Assembly (NCBI GenBank): GCA_016793095.1
Contig: JAEUJQ010000034.1
Coordinates: forward strand, 47,814 to 111,813
Reading direction: 5' to 3'
DNA length: 64,000 bases
Origin: Myxococcaceae bacterium
GTDB taxonomy: Bacteria; Myxococcota; Myxococcia; Myxococcales; Myxococcaceae
Positions within the stretch are counted from its first letter, which is position 1. Each line of letters opens with the position of its first letter. Made by a program: the position numbers and the translations under genes. A model generated the notes under the pieces. It was not told where the DNA came from. It saw only the letters and a program-made list of their open reading frames with translations, and ran no database searches. Shown here piece by piece: positions 52,329 through 61,725 of this stretch.

Positions 52329-53086
52329 GCGGCCTCCGGGCGCGGCGCCTCGAGCGGCGGCAGCTCCATGGCGGCGGTCTGCCGCGAGCGGGCGATCTCG
52401 TAGCGCTTCACGATGAAGACGAAGAGCCAGCACAGCATGGTGACGAGGCCCCAGAGCAGGACCTGCCCCATCGGCTTGTCCACCGTCGAGGTGCTCGACT
52501 GCACCTGATGCAGGCTGTTCCACCAGCGCACCGAGTACCAGACGATGGGCAGTGACACGTAGCTCAGGATCGCCGCCGCCGAGCTCCAGGTCGCGCGCCG
52601 CTCGGGATCCTCGGTGAAGCTGCGCAGCGCGAGGTAGCCCACGTAGGCCAGCAGCATGACGGTCGTCGAGATGAGCCGCGGGTCCCAGTCCCACCAGACG
52701 CCCCAGGTCGGACGCGCCCAGATGCTGCCCATCGCGACGCCTGCCGCCCCGAAGTAGACGCCGACCTCGGCCGACGCCTCGGCCAGGGCGTCGGTCACCC
52801 ACGACTTCTTCAACAGGTACGCGACGCCGCAGCCGACGTTCAGCGTGAAGGCGGCCAGGGCCACCCAGATGTGCGGCACGTGCACGTAGAGGATCCGCCC
52901 GACGTTGCTCATGTACTGCTCGGGCGGCGCCCAGACGAGGCCGAGGTAGCAGAGCCCGACCAGCATCACCGTGCCCAGCGCCGCCACCAGCTTCCAGAGC
53001 CACGGGCGCACCTTCGCCACGACCACGTGCGCGACGACCGCGCTGAGCACGACGATCAACAGGGTGAATGTGACGAACGCTGGCAT
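52325..53086 (-). CDS. ccmC: Haem exporter protein CcmC
   Basis: This 253-residue membrane protein has six transmembrane helices and loads haem onto CcmE. The WWD motif is WGVWWDWDPRL (about residues 126-136). The two conserved periplasmic His that ligate haem are in HVPHIW (about 67-72) and in NSLHQ near 189. Gene length and helix pattern are normal. The start overlaps the ccmB stop by one base (TGATG). Confidence 0.92.
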   Translation of the reverse strand: MPAFVTFTLLIVVLSAVVAHVVVAKVRPWLWKLVAALGTVMLVGLCYLGLVWAPPEQYMSNVGRILYVHVPHIWVALAAFTLNVGCGVAYLLKKSWVTDALAEASAEVGVYFGAAGVAMGSIWARPTWGVWWDWDPRLISTTVMLLAYVGYLALRSFTEDPERRATWSSAAAILSYVSLPIVWYSVRWWNSLHQVQSSTSTVDKPMGQVLLWGLVTMLCWLFVFIVKRYEIARSRQTAAMELPPLEAPRPEAA

Positions 53087-53778
53087 CAGTCTTCCTCTGC
53101 GATTCTCGGGAACAGCAGGAACCCGACGGACAAATAGATGAGATCGAAAGCGGTGAGCAACTTGAGCCATGAGGCCAGCTGCTCCTGGGGGTCAGGCTGC
53201 AGAGTGAACTTCGTGGCGCTCACCGCGGCCAGCAACAACGGCACCAGCACGGGGAACAGCAGGAGCGGCAGCATCACGTCACGCGCGCGCGCGTTGGCCG
53301 AGATGGCCGAGTACACGGTGCCGGGCGCGCTGATGCCGATCGCACCGAGGAGCAGCACGAGCACGAGGAGGTGGGGCGCGCGGCCGAGCTCGACGTCGTA
53401 GAGCGCCACCGTCACCGGGAGCAGCACGAGCGACAACAGGAACAGCAGCGCCGCGTTGCCGAACACCTTGCCGAGGAAGATCGCGCGCGCTTCGACCGGC
53501 GTGAGCACCAGGCCCGTGAGCGCCTGGTTCTCGCTCTCGACCCGGAAGGACTCGCCGAGCGACAGGATCGACGCGAACAACAGGCCCAGCCACAGGTAGC
53601 CGGGAGCGTGCGCCCGCAGCGTGGTGATGTCGGGGCCCATCGCGAACGAGAACAGCAAGAGCGTCGCGAGCGAGAAGAAGAGCAGGGCGGTGAGGCGCGC
53701 CCGGGTGCGCCACTCGATCTGCAGATCCTTCCTGAAGACCAACCAGGCAGCGGCCACCAGCGACAGCCGAGGCGTCAT
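53086..53778 (-). CDS. ccmB: Haem ABC exporter permease CcmB
   Basis: This 230-residue permease has six hydrophobic helices. The conserved N-terminal cytoplasmic segment is AAWLVFRKDLQIEWRTR, followed by the GLLFASILSLGESFRVESENQALTG-type family region near residue 70. It partners CcmA and, with CcmC and CcmD, releases haem-loaded CcmE. The start overlaps the ccmA stop by four bases. Confidence 0.88.
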   Translation of the reverse strand: MTPRLSLVAAAWLVFRKDLQIEWRTRARLTALLFFSLATLLLFSFAMGPDITTLRAHAPGYLWLGLLFASILSLGESFRVESENQALTGLVLTPVEARAIFLGKVFGNAALLFLLSLVLLPVTVALYDVELGRAPHLLVLVLLLGAIGISAPGTVYSAISANARARDVMLPLLLFPVLVPLLLAAVSATKFTLQPDPQEQLASWLKLLTAFDLIYLSVGFLLFPRIAEED

Positions 53779-54431
53779 GACGTCGCCGCCTTCCTGCCGC
53801 CCTCGAGGTGCAGCCTCTCCGTGGTGAGGGTCAGGCCCTGCTCGATGAGGTGCGTCGCCAACACCACCGACGTGCCCTGGCCCTGCAGCTCGCGAATGAG
53901 GCCCTCCATCTGCTGAATGCCCGCGGGGTCGAGCTCGCCGAACGGCTCGTCGAGCAAGGCCAGCTTCGGGGCCTTCATGAGCAGGCGCGCGATCGCCAGC
54001 CGCTTGCGCATGCCGGCTGAGAACTGTCGCACCGGACTGTCGGCGCGCGCGGCGAGCCCCATGCGCTCGAGCAGGTGCGTGACGGTCTGGTGGGCCTGTG
54101 GCACCGCGAGCAGGCGGGCCGACAGGAGCAGGTTCTGCGCCGCCGTCAGATCCTCGTAGTGGAACGACGCGTGCGACACGAGCGCGACCGAGGGCCGCAG
54201 CTCCGCGCGCTGGGACCGCGAGTCGAAGCCGAGCACCTTGAGCGTGCCCGCCGTGGGGAACGAGGCCGTCGCGATCAGGCGGAGCAGGGTCGTCTTCCCC
54301 GAGCCGTTGTGCCCGGTCAGCAGCAGCGACCTCCCCTGCGCGAGCGAGAAGCTGAGCCGGGACAGCGCCCATCGAGCGCCGAACCGCTTGCTGATGTCGA
54401 GGGCCTCGACGGCGAGCTGCGATGACAACAC
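53775..54431 (-). CDS. ccmA: Haem ABC exporter ATPase CcmA
   Basis: This 218-residue ATPase has Walker A GHNGSGKTT (about 40-48), signature FSAGMRKR, Walker B LALLDEPFGELD and H-loop LATHL. The FSAGMRKRLAIARLLM signature is typical of CcmA. ATP hydrolysis drives release of holo-CcmE from CcmCD. A GTG start is inferred. It is 31 bp downstream of the DUF4350 gene, which implies the ccmABCDE block is read from the DUF4129/DUF4350 operon. Confidence 0.87.
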   Translation of the reverse strand: MLSSQLAVEALDISKRFGARWALSRLSFSLAQGRSLLLTGHNGSGKTTLLRLIATASFPTAGTLKVLGFDSRSQRAELRPSVALVSHASFHYEDLTAAQNLLLSARLLAVPQAHQTVTHLLERMGLAARADSPVRQFSAGMRKRLAIARLLMKAPKLALLDEPFGELDPAGIQQMEGLIRELQGQGTSVVLATHLIEQGLTLTTERLHLEGGRKAATS

Positions 54432-54462
54432 GGCCCGGCCCTTACCAGCCTCGCGAGTCGCT

Positions 54463-55569
54463 TCAAGCGTCCTTGCGGCCCGCGAGGCGCCCCTCGAGCT
54501 TCGCCACCAGCCGCGACAGCTTCAGGAAGTCGGGCTCGACGAAGAGCGCGTGCGCGTCTGCGGGCGAGAGCGTCAGCGACGCGGCCAGCTCCCGGGCGCG
54601 CTCCCCGTCCGGCAGCTGCAGTGACACGCCCAGCCGTTCGTGGAGTGTCAGGCGCACCTGACGGCGGAGCGCCTCGACGAGCTCCGGCTCGAGGCGGGAG
54701 AGCTGGGTGAGGCGCGCCATCGCCTCGACGTACTCGGTGGACGAGCGGAGCGGCGCCGAGGGCTCTTCGCGAGGGGGGCCGAGCCGGCTCCCGCGCGCGA
54801 TGACGAAGAGGGCGGCCGCGAAGAGGAACTGCAGGCCCGACGCCCAGAGGTTGACGGTCGGGGTCTTGCGGGTGCGGACGGCGTGGAGGGTCTCGTCGAT
54901 CCACAGCGGGCCGTCTGCCGCGAGGTTCAGCCAGAGCGTGGCGTTGTCGGCGAGATCGAGGCGCGCGTTCTCGGCGAGGTCGGCGCCAGCAGCGATGAAG
55001 AGCTGACCGCGCCCCAGCGGCTTGAGCCAGAGCACCGGCGGAGTCGTGAGCGGCACCGCGTCCTCATCGGTCACGCGGATGGCCGAGTCCGCCGCGACCC
55101 GCAGCTCCCGCACGCCCCGCAGCGGCCCGAGCTGGTGCTCCACCTGCACGGTGGTCCCGGCGCCGTCCAGCGGCACCGGCTCGAAGGGCGTGGTCGGTCC
55201 CGGGCGCAGGTGCGCGAGGGGCGCGAACACCTGCCTGGCGCCCTGCCGGGCCACCAGCAGCACCACGGTCGCCCCCCGGTCGAGCAGCGCCCCGAGCGCC
55301 TTCACGTCCGCGTCGTCGAACGGCGAGGCGGTCGGCGCGGCGATCACCACCGTCCTGACGTCTTCGGGGATCTGCTCGAGCCCGTCCCGCCCCACCCGCA
55401 CGTCGGCGCCGCGCTCCGAGAGCCAGGTGTGGAGCACCTTGAGCCCTCGCGGACCCACGTTCGTGACGACGGGCGCCGCGGAGACCTGCTCGTCGCCCCC
55501 CGCCGCCAGCCCCACCGCCAGCGCGAGGAGCAGCAGGCCGCCGAAGAAGGGCCACGCCCCGAGCCTCAC
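54463..55569 (-). CDS. DUF4350 membrane protein
   Basis: This is a 368-residue protein with an N-terminal helix (about 8-25) and a periplasmic DUF4350 domain (about 35-235). That domain has the pattern GLKVLHTWLSERGADV and RGATVVLLVA, a GATase-like fold lacking catalytic Cys. A second helix lies near 255-272 and a cytoplasmic helical tail follows. DUF4350 proteins are found with DUF4129, MoxR and DUF58 genes and are of unknown function. The GTG start overlaps the DUF4129 stop as GTGA with GGGAG upstream. Confidence 0.78.
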   Translation of the reverse strand: MRLGAWPFFGGLLLLALAVGLAAGGDEQVSAAPVVTNVGPRGLKVLHTWLSERGADVRVGRDGLEQIPEDVRTVVIAAPTASPFDDADVKALGALLDRGATVVLLVARQGARQVFAPLAHLRPGPTTPFEPVPLDGAGTTVQVEHQLGPLRGVRELRVAADSAIRVTDEDAVPLTTPPVLWLKPLGRGQLFIAAGADLAENARLDLADNATLWLNLAADGPLWIDETLHAVRTRKTPTVNLWASGLQFLFAAALFVIARGSRLGPPREEPSAPLRSSTEYVEAMARLTQLSRLEPELVEALRRQVRLTLHERLGVSLQLPDGERARELAASLTLSPADAHALFVEPDFLKLSRLVAKLEGRLAGRKDA

Positions 55570-56297
55570 GCCGGCTCCCTCGCGCCGAGGGACGCCACCT
55601 GCGCGACCAGGCGCCCTGCTTCTTCGACGAAGGCCTTCGCGCGGGTCGGATCGAACGGCTCCAGCGAGTACCAGGCCCGATCGAACCACGAGAGCTGCGC
55701 GGTCACCGCTTCCACCAGGGCCGGCGGAGCCCCGCGGGACGGCAGCTCCCGCGCCAGCTCGCGGTTCGTCTTCACGCGGTCGGGTCGCGCCAGGCGTTGC
55801 CGCTCCAGGGCCGCGAGGATCGCGAGCAGCCCCTCGCGCGCGCTCGCCCGGGCGTCGGTGGGCAGCAGCGCCTGCGCCCGCGCGAGGTGTCTGGCGGGAT
55901 CGTCGAGCTCGAGCGCGCTCGCGGGCTGCACCTCGGGGGCCCGGGGGCGCCTCAGCCGCCTGCCGGTGAGCCGGACGACCACCGCGATCACCACGAAGCT
56001 GGCGAGCAGCAGCACGACGACGCGGGTGACGTTGGAGTACGTCTCGGCGCCCGAGGTCTCGAAGATCGCCTCGAGCCACGCCTTGAGGCGCTTGAAGAGA
56101 TCTCCTGCCTGGCTGCTGTGCGCGCCCCGGAAGCTCGGCCTCGCGTAGATGGCGGCGAGCTCACCCTGTGCGTCGGGCCGGACGTCGAGGTGCTCGAAGC
56201 GCGCGTCCACCTGGCAGGCGGCCGCTCGCTGGGCCTCTGGCAGCGCCTCGGTTGACGGCGGGCACGCGGCGAGCATCGCCACGAGCAGCACGGTCAC
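55566..56297 (-). CDS. DUF4129 membrane protein
   Basis: This is a 243-residue protein with an N-terminal lipoprotein-like segment (lipobox LAAC, Cys 12), a periplasmic part, one transmembrane helix (about 92-112) and a cytoplasmic DUF4129 domain. In that domain, REGLLAILAALERQRLARPDRVKTNRELARELP and WYSLEPFDP-type segments are recognisable. If the N-terminal Cys is acylated, the helix would have to be a second anchor, so the signal may instead be a transmembrane start. It overlaps both neighbours by four bases. Confidence 0.77.
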   Translation of the reverse strand: MTVLLVAMLAACPPSTEALPEAQRAAACQVDARFEHLDVRPDAQGELAAIYARPSFRGAHSSQAGDLFKRLKAWLEAIFETSGAETYSNVTRVVVLLLASFVVIAVVVRLTGRRLRRPRAPEVQPASALELDDPARHLARAQALLPTDARASAREGLLAILAALERQRLARPDRVKTNRELARELPSRGAPPALVEAVTAQLSWFDRAWYSLEPFDPTRAKAFVEEAGRLVAQVASLGAREPA

Positions 56298-57298
56298 GCC
56301 CCCACCGCCTTCGTCGCGAGCTCGAGATCGAGGCCTTCCCGTCGCACCCGCATGTCCACGTAGAAGACGACCTGGAAGACGACGTACAGCGGCGCCATCG
56401 CCGCGCCCACCACCACCTGAAGAAGCTGCGCAGGGACCACCAGCGCTTGTGGGGCAGGGGGCGCGCCCGGGCTGGCGGGGTTGAGCTCGCCGAAGAGGGC
56501 CTTCACCAGCAGCTCAGGCAGTCCCGTCACCAGCCCCACCACCATGAGGATGAAGGCGATGATCGTGATCAGCACCGTCAGCCGGCCCTTCACGAGCCCC
56601 ATGAAGCCGGGGCCGATGCGCCCGCTCGAGAGCGCGCCGGTGCGCTTGAAGCAGCCGAGCGCCGACACCTCTTCGACGGCCAGCACCTGCGAGGCCAGCA
56701 CGAAGCGGATGATGGACCAGAGGATCAGCACCACGCCGCCCGCCAGCAAGAGGCCGGTGCCGAGCAGGAAGAGGCCCGCGCCGACGCCGCGGTTGTCGTT
56801 GAGCGAGAGGAAGACGCCGGCGCCGACCGCCAGTGAGCCCGGCAGCATGAAGAGCAGGCCGACGACGACGCTCCAGGCCAGCGAGAGGAAGAACATGCCC
56901 AGGGTCGGCCACAGGCGCCTCAGCGACACCTTCACGGCATCACCGACGGCCGGAGCGCCCAGCCTCGTCAGGCGCGGGTACACGAAGCTCGTCAACGCCA
57001 CGCCTGAGACCTGGCCGACGAACGCGTACACCAGCCCGATCAATGCCAGCGGCGCGATCAGCGAGAAGGCCTGCGGCGTCCACGTCGAGGGCTCGGTCTT
57101 CAACAGCTCGACGAACTGGGCGGGGTTCTTCGCGGCCGGGAACGAGCGATCGACGATCAGCTCGAGGCTCTTCACCAGGATGTACTGAACGAGCTGAAAG
57201 CCCAGCAACAACTGGAAGAGCCCTCGCCAGTTCGAGCGCCAGAACGACGCTGAGCGATCGACGATCTCACCGATGGACAGCGGTTGGAGGACGGCCAT
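56294..57298 (-). CDS. Multi-pass membrane protein (DUF4129-cluster type)
   Basis: This is a 334-residue protein with about six transmembrane helices and the N-terminal pattern MAVLQPLSIGEIVDRSASFW. That pattern is common to membrane proteins beside DUF4129/DUF4350 genes and related to glycerophosphodiesterase-type membrane domains. No enzyme motif is visible. It begins the minus-strand operon that continues into the ccm genes. The next gene upstream is divergent, so an operon promoter should lie in the 150-bp gap at 57299-57448. Confidence 0.74.
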   Translation of the reverse strand: MAVLQPLSIGEIVDRSASFWRSNWRGLFQLLLGFQLVQYILVKSLELIVDRSFPAAKNPAQFVELLKTEPSTWTPQAFSLIAPLALIGLVYAFVGQVSGVALTSFVYPRLTRLGAPAVGDAVKVSLRRLWPTLGMFFLSLAWSVVVGLLFMLPGSLAVGAGVFLSLNDNRGVGAGLFLLGTGLLLAGGVVLILWSIIRFVLASQVLAVEEVSALGCFKRTGALSSGRIGPGFMGLVKGRLTVLITIIAFILMVVGLVTGLPELLVKALFGELNPASPGAPPAPQALVVPAQLLQVVVGAAMAPLYVVFQVVFYVDMRVRREGLDLELATKAVGA

Positions 57299-57448
57299 GG
57301 CCGGCGCGGGAGCCTAGTCCACCGGGTACATGAGTCGATCGGCCTCTGCGCGCTTGTCGTGCCCGGCCCGGACTATGGTACAGACCTCCGACGGCGGCTG
57401 GCCGGTGCACACGGGTCGCCAGGCTTCTTCTTCGGGTTGGAAAGCTCC

Positions 57449-58789
57449 ATGCGTTCGAGCGTCTTCTGGTTCTCTGTCTCGGTCGGTCTGTCGTTCCTCC
57501 TCAGCTCGGCCTCGTGCGGTGGTGGCGGCCGCTGCAGTCCGTCCACGTGCACGACCGGGTGCTGCGACGTCAGCGGTCGCTGCGTGTCCGGCAACACGCC
57601 GTCCCAGTGTGGCGCGCGGGGAGCGGCGTGCACGAGCTGTAGCCTCGGTCAGACCTGTGACTTCGGCGGCACCTGCCAGGGCGGTCTGGGAACGGGCGCA
57701 GGCACGGGAACGGGCGGAGGCTTCGGAGGAACCGGCGGCGGCTCGGCGACCGGCGGCGGCATGGGGACCGGCGGCGGCATGGGGACCGGCGGCGGCATGG
57801 GGACCGGCGGTGGAGCGACCGCGTGTAACAGCACCACCTGCCCGTCGGGCTGCTGTGACGTGCAGGGGATCTGCAACTCCGGCAACAGCCCTGCGGCGTG
57901 CGGGAGCGCGTTCACGACCGGCGGCGTGTGCCAGGTTTGCGGCGTCAGCCAGACGTGCACGGCACAGCGGTGTACCGGTGGGGTGGGAGGGGGCGCTGGT
58001 GGCGGTTCGACCGGCGGCGGCTCGACCGGCGGTGGCTCACCTCCCTCGTGCACGAACGGCTGCGTCTTCAACGGGACCCAGTGCCTCGTCGCGGGCACTT
58101 CGCAGCAGAACAACAACCTCTGCGGCAACGCGGGCGCGGTGTGTTTCGCCTGCCAGGCGCCCAACAACACCTGCTCAGGCGGCTTCTGCATCCCCGGCGG
58201 CGCCGGTGGTGGAACGCCTCCCGTCGGTGGCGGGAGCCCGACGGGTGGAGGCAGCCCGACCGGCGGCGGCTTCCCGACCGGGGGAGGCTCCCCGACGGGC
58301 GGCGGCTCGGGCAGCTGCACCACCTTGTCGAGCGTCCCGAGCTCGTTGCCCGGCACCCCGTGGGTGGCGGACGTCGCCGAGTACACGACCTTCGGCGGCG
58401 GCGCCTTCAACGCGGCGGGCTTCACCTCGCCCAGCGGCGTCAGCGCGAACATCAACGCGCTCGACTTCGAGCTGGTGCGGCCGACCGGGATGACGGTGAT
58501 GGTGCCGTTCTCCGGCAGCTTCACCACGGCGAACTACAACTCGTGCATCGCCTGCATGCGCTACTTCGAGAACTGCACTGGTGCTGATCGCACTGGTTGC
58601 GCTCGCATCTACCTCGCCCAGTCGGGGTCCGTCGCGTACCCCACAGCGACGGCGAGCACGACGACGGGGATGTTCTCCGGCTCGGTGACGGGAGTGACGC
58701 TGAAGGAGTGGAACGGCACGACGGACACCGAGGTGCCCAACGGCCGCTGTGTCGTGGTCCCCGCGACGTCGTTCAGCGTCTCCTGGTGA
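57449..58789 (+). CDS. Cys-rich GGG-linker lipoprotein
   Basis: This is a 446-residue predicted lipoprotein (lipobox SASC). Two related Cys modules (STCTTGCCDVSGRCVSGN and TTCPSGCCDVQGICNSGN cores, about residues 29-75 and 129-175) are separated by TGGG/MGTGGG linkers. A third linker of GGGSPTGGG repeats (about 250-293) leads to a C-terminal beta-rich domain (about 295-446) with a Cys triplet in NYNSCIACMRYF. The linkers are typical of Myxococcota surface proteins. The first Cys module is shared with the partial gene at the right edge. Function unknown. Confidence 0.8.
   Translation: MRSSVFWFSVSVGLSFLLSSASCGGGGRCSPSTCTTGCCDVSGRCVSGNTPSQCGARGAACTSCSLGQTCDFGGTCQGGLGTGAGTGTGGGFGGTGGGSATGGGMGTGGGMGTGGGMGTGGGATACNSTTCPSGCCDVQGICNSGNSPAACGSAFTTGGVCQVCGVSQTCTAQRCTGGVGGGAGGGSTGGGSTGGGSPPSCTNGCVFNGTQCLVAGTSQQNNNLCGNAGAVCFACQAPNNTCSGGFCIPGGAGGGTPPVGGGSPTGGGSPTGGGFPTGGGSPTGGGSGSCTTLSSVPSSLPGTPWVADVAEYTTFGGGAFNAAGFTSPSGVSANINALDFELVRPTGMTVMVPFSGSFTTANYNSCIACMRYFENCTGADRTGCARIYLAQSGSVAYPTATASTTTGMFSGSVTGVTLKEWNGTTDTEVPNGRCVVVPATSFSVSW
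57749..57810 (+). repeat. 18-bp tandem repeat inside the lipoprotein gene
   Basis: Three perfect copies of an 18-base unit (ACCGGCGGCGGCATGGGG) plus a partial fourth encode TGGGMG repeats. The unit length is a multiple of three, so copy-number change would lengthen or shorten the linker without breaking the frame. Confidence 0.85.
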
Positions 58790-58808
58790 CGCTCCGCTCG
58801 GAGGCGTG

Positions 58809-60260
58809 ATGAGGACGCCACGACCAATCCTCCTCCTGAGCTCCCTCGCCGCCTTCGCGCTGGTGACGGCTGCGCTCGCCAGGGTGCTCTTCATGACGCT
58901 CTTCGACGGGTCGCCAGGCACTGGCGACGAGCTCCCGTCGGTGTGGGCGACGAGTCACCTCTGGGACGTCGTCGAACCACGCATGTTCTGGTGGATGTTG
59001 GCCGGAGCTGCTCCTTCGTTCGTCGTCTTCGCGATCCTCGTGCTCGTGTCGCGGCGTGTGCCAGAAGCGCTGGCGGCGACGCCGCTCGCGGCCATCACCG
59101 GCCCGGCGCTCGCGACGATCGTGACGCTCACCGCCGAGCAGGGGCGCTCGAGGACCATCATGGAGACCACAGGCGGCCTCAACGGCGCCCTGGTCGTCCT
59201 CAATATAGAGAGCGGGCTGATCTTCGTCGGCTTCGGAATCCTGACGTCGGTCGTCCTCGCGGGCTTCCTGGCGACGACCCTGCTGACGCTCTCGTCATCG
59301 CTGCGCCGAACGGCGCTCGTCACCCTCGGTGTGTGGGCAGCCCTCCTCTTCCTCTGTGGTGCCTTCACGGTGGACCGCCTCGAGACCTCGGCGATGGCGA
59401 GCGCCGCGTTGCACATAGGCCCTGGCGACAAGGCGTACTTCGTGCGCCCGCTCGCTGAGGTGTGGGTCGCTGCGTCGAGCCTGGTGCCGGTGCTGACCGC
59501 CGCGCTGTTCGCTCTGATGGTGACAGGGGCGCTGCTGGCGCCGAACCGGAAGGTGTTCGTCGCGTTGGCGTTCGCGGCGTGCCTCGCCGAGGCGCGGTGG
59601 GTTGACTGGAAGCTCGCGCCTTCTGGCCCGGCTGTCGACTTCATCCTCCGCGAGGTGCCTGTTCCCCGCCTGCTCGTCGCCCCGGGCTCGGCGACCGGCA
59701 CTCCGAGACTGGTGCTTCAAGAGCACCTGACCCGGGCGTCCGATGGACAGCCCGTGCAGCTCAGCCGCGAAGCGCTGGCGGACGAGGCCTCGTGGCCAGT
59801 CCTCACGGGCGGCAGGATCCCCACCGGGTTCGTGGTCGTCGGGCTGGGTGAACGCGCGACTCCAGCGAGTCTGATGGTGCTGGGCCGGCAGTCGCGCGCG
59901 GCCGGGGTTCGTGGGCTCGCCCTCGTGACTCAGGCGTCCGCCGACCATCCGGGAGCCAGGCTCAGCTCCTGGCTCCAACCCCTCGCGGCGCACTTCGCAC
60001 TCGCGCCGGTGGTCCTCGTGGATGAGGACGAGTGCGGTGAGAGCTGCCAGGCGACCCGAGGCACGGTGCAGGCAACCGGCGTGGCGACACCGGACGGCCT
60101 CCTGCCGTTCATCGGCGAAGGCGAGGACTCGTATGACCTCGCCGCGAGGCTCGAGGTCGTCGCGCTGGACGCGGGCGAGGTGAAGCTCCTGGACCTCCAC
60201 CGCGCGGCCCGCACGACGGCGAGCAGGGGGCGGTGGCTGGCCCTCATCATTCCGAAGTGA
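58809..60260 (+). CDS. Membrane protein of unknown function
   Basis: This is a 483-residue protein with six hydrophobic helices (about 8-28, 58-80, 92-108, 130-160, 175-195 and 225-260). A soluble C-terminal region of about 225 residues follows. Its two Cys in VDEDECGESCQATRG could form a disulphide. No family was recognised. GGAGG precedes the ATG with a spacing of about four bases. It follows the lipoprotein gene by 19 bp and probably shares its transcript. The stop lies nine bases from the convergent thiE stop. Confidence 0.7.
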   Translation: MRTPRPILLLSSLAAFALVTAALARVLFMTLFDGSPGTGDELPSVWATSHLWDVVEPRMFWWMLAGAAPSFVVFAILVLVSRRVPEALAATPLAAITGPALATIVTLTAEQGRSRTIMETTGGLNGALVVLNIESGLIFVGFGILTSVVLAGFLATTLLTLSSSLRRTALVTLGVWAALLFLCGAFTVDRLETSAMASAALHIGPGDKAYFVRPLAEVWVAASSLVPVLTAALFALMVTGALLAPNRKVFVALAFAACLAEARWVDWKLAPSGPAVDFILREVPVPRLLVAPGSATGTPRLVLQEHLTRASDGQPVQLSREALADEASWPVLTGGRIPTGFVVVGLGERATPASLMVLGRQSRAAGVRGLALVTQASADHPGARLSSWLQPLAAHFALAPVVLVDEDECGESCQATRGTVQATGVATPDGLLPFIGEGEDSYDLAARLEVVALDAGEVKLLDLHRAARTTASRGRWLALIIPK

Positions 60261-60269
60261 AGGGGGGCG

Positions 60270-60935
60270 TCACTCCGGGGGACGAAGCAGGGCGCCGCGG
60301 GTTGGACATCGGGCGCGCACGTCGTCCTGGGGCGGGCCCTGAGTCCCCGCGAGGAGCGCCTTCGCGGCGGCCGCTGGCGCCGTCGCCCGCAGCACCGCCG
60401 AGATCACCGCGACGCCCGGCGCTCTCACGTCTGCCACGTTCCCCGGCTCGATGCCGCCGAGCGCGAAGGCCGGGCAGGGGAGCGCGCTGGTGAGCCGGGC
60501 GTACCCATCGACGCCGAGCAGCGGTCGCGAGTCGGTCGGCTTGGAGCCCGGCTGGAAGACGGGGCTGACGAGCGCGAGATCCGCTCCGTCCACGTCCTCG
60601 TCGGCCGAGTGCACGGCGCAGGAGATCCACCGGCCTGGCAGCAGCCGCCGCCCCTCGCGCGGCGTGAGCGAGGTCGACGTGCAGTGCAGGTGCGCGCCGA
60701 GCGCGAGGGCGACGTCGAGGCGCGAGTTGATGAAGAGCGGCGCGTTGGCCTTCCCGCAGACGGCAGCGAGCTCGACCGCCTCGTCGAAGAAGAGCCGATC
60801 GCTCACGCCCGGGTGTCGGTGCTGCACGGCGATGCCGGGCCCGGCCGCCAGGGCCGCCTCGAGCCGTCGCAGCAACACCTCACGGCCCAGCCCCCAGTCG
60901 GTGATGACGATCAGCGAGAAGGGGAGCGGCGTCAC
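60270..60935 (-). CDS. thiE: Thiamine phosphate synthase family protein (ThiE/TenI)
   Basis: This is a 221-residue TIM-barrel protein of the ThiE/TenI family. ThiE joins HMP-PP and thiazole phosphate to make thiamine phosphate. The fold is seen in VQHRHPG (residues about 38-44), [27 protein letters not shown] and ALGGIEPGN. The usual VQLRxK motif is altered, the Lys is missing and the N-terminal segment is short, so TenI (thiazole tautomerase) activity is also possible. The GTG start overlaps the thiG stop. The C-terminal 25 residues are Arg/Pro-rich and atypical. Confidence 0.78.
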   Translation of the reverse strand: MTPLPFSLIVITDWGLGREVLLRRLEAALAAGPGIAVQHRHPGVSDRLFFDEAVELAAVCGKANAPLFINSRLDVALALGAHLHCTSTSLTPREGRRLLPGRWISCAVHSADEDVDGADLALVSPVFQPGSKPTDSRPLLGVDGYARLTSALPCPAFALGGIEPGNVADVRAPGVAVISAVLRATAPAAAAKALLAGTQGPPQDDVRARCPTRGALLRPPE

Positions 60936-61708
60936 TGCTGCACGAGGCCCGTGAGCGGGCTCGACGCCGACGCGTAGGCCTTCATGGGAATGCGCCCGGC
61001 CAGGAACGCCTCCCGCCCGGCCTCGACCGCCAGCTTCATCGCGCGCGCCATGCGCACCGGCTCCTTCGCCTGGGCGATGGCGGTGTTCATCAAGATGCCG
61101 TCGCAGCCGAGCTCCATCGCGATCGCAGCGTCGCTCGCGGTGCCGACTCCGGCGTCGACGATGACAGGCACCTTCACGGCCTCGCGGATCAGGCGGAGGT
61201 TGTGCGGGTTGCGAATGCCCAGCCCCGAGCCGATGGGCGCCGCGAGCGGCATCACCACCACGCAGCCGGCGTCCTCGAGCTTCTTCGCGACGATCACGTC
61301 GTCAGAGGTGTAGGGCAGCACGGTGAAGCCGTCCTTCACGAGCTGGCGCGCGGCCTTCACCGTCTCCTCGACGTCGGGGAAGAGCGTCTTCTCGTCGCCC
61401 AGCACCTCCAGCTTCACCCACTTCGACAGGCCCAGCTCGGCCGCCAGATGACAGGTGCGCACGGCGTCGTCGGCCGTGTAACAGCCGGCGGTGTTCGGCA
61501 GCAGCCGCATGCGGGTGGTGTCGATGAAGGACAAGAGCGACTGCTCCTTCGGCGCTTTCAGATCGAGCCGCCGCACCGCGACGGTGACCAGCTCGGCGCC
61601 GGAGGCCTCGTGGCACGCCTTCATCACCTCGTGGCTCGGGTACTTGCCGGTGCCGATGATGAGGCGCGAGGTGAAGGTGACGCCGGCGATGGTGAAGGGC
61701 TTGTCCAT
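60932..61708 (-). CDS. thiG: Thiazole synthase ThiG
   Basis: This 258-residue TIM-barrel enzyme forms the thiazole phosphate of thiamine from deoxyxylulose phosphate, dehydroglycine and ThiS thiocarboxylate. The Schiff-base Lys is K99 in [10 protein letters not shown]. The phosphate-binding and catalytic segments [25 protein letters not shown] and [10 protein letters not shown] are conserved. The ATG at 61708 has GGGAGAG upstream. It lies 17 bp after thiS, with thiE overlapping its stop. The dehydroglycine donor (ThiO or ThiH) is not in this window. Confidence 0.93.
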   Translation of the reverse strand: MDKPFTIAGVTFTSRLIIGTGKYPSHEVMKACHEASGAELVTVAVRRLDLKAPKEQSLLSFIDTTRMRLLPNTAGCYTADDAVRTCHLAAELGLSKWVKLEVLGDEKTLFPDVEETVKAARQLVKDGFTVLPYTSDDVIVAKKLEDAGCVVVMPLAAPIGSGLGIRNPHNLRLIREAVKVPVIVDAGVGTASDAAIAMELGCDGILMNTAIAQAKEPVRMARAMKLAVEAGREAFLAGRIPMKAYASASSPLTGLVQQ

Positions 61709-61725
61709 GGCGCTCTCCCGGGTGG

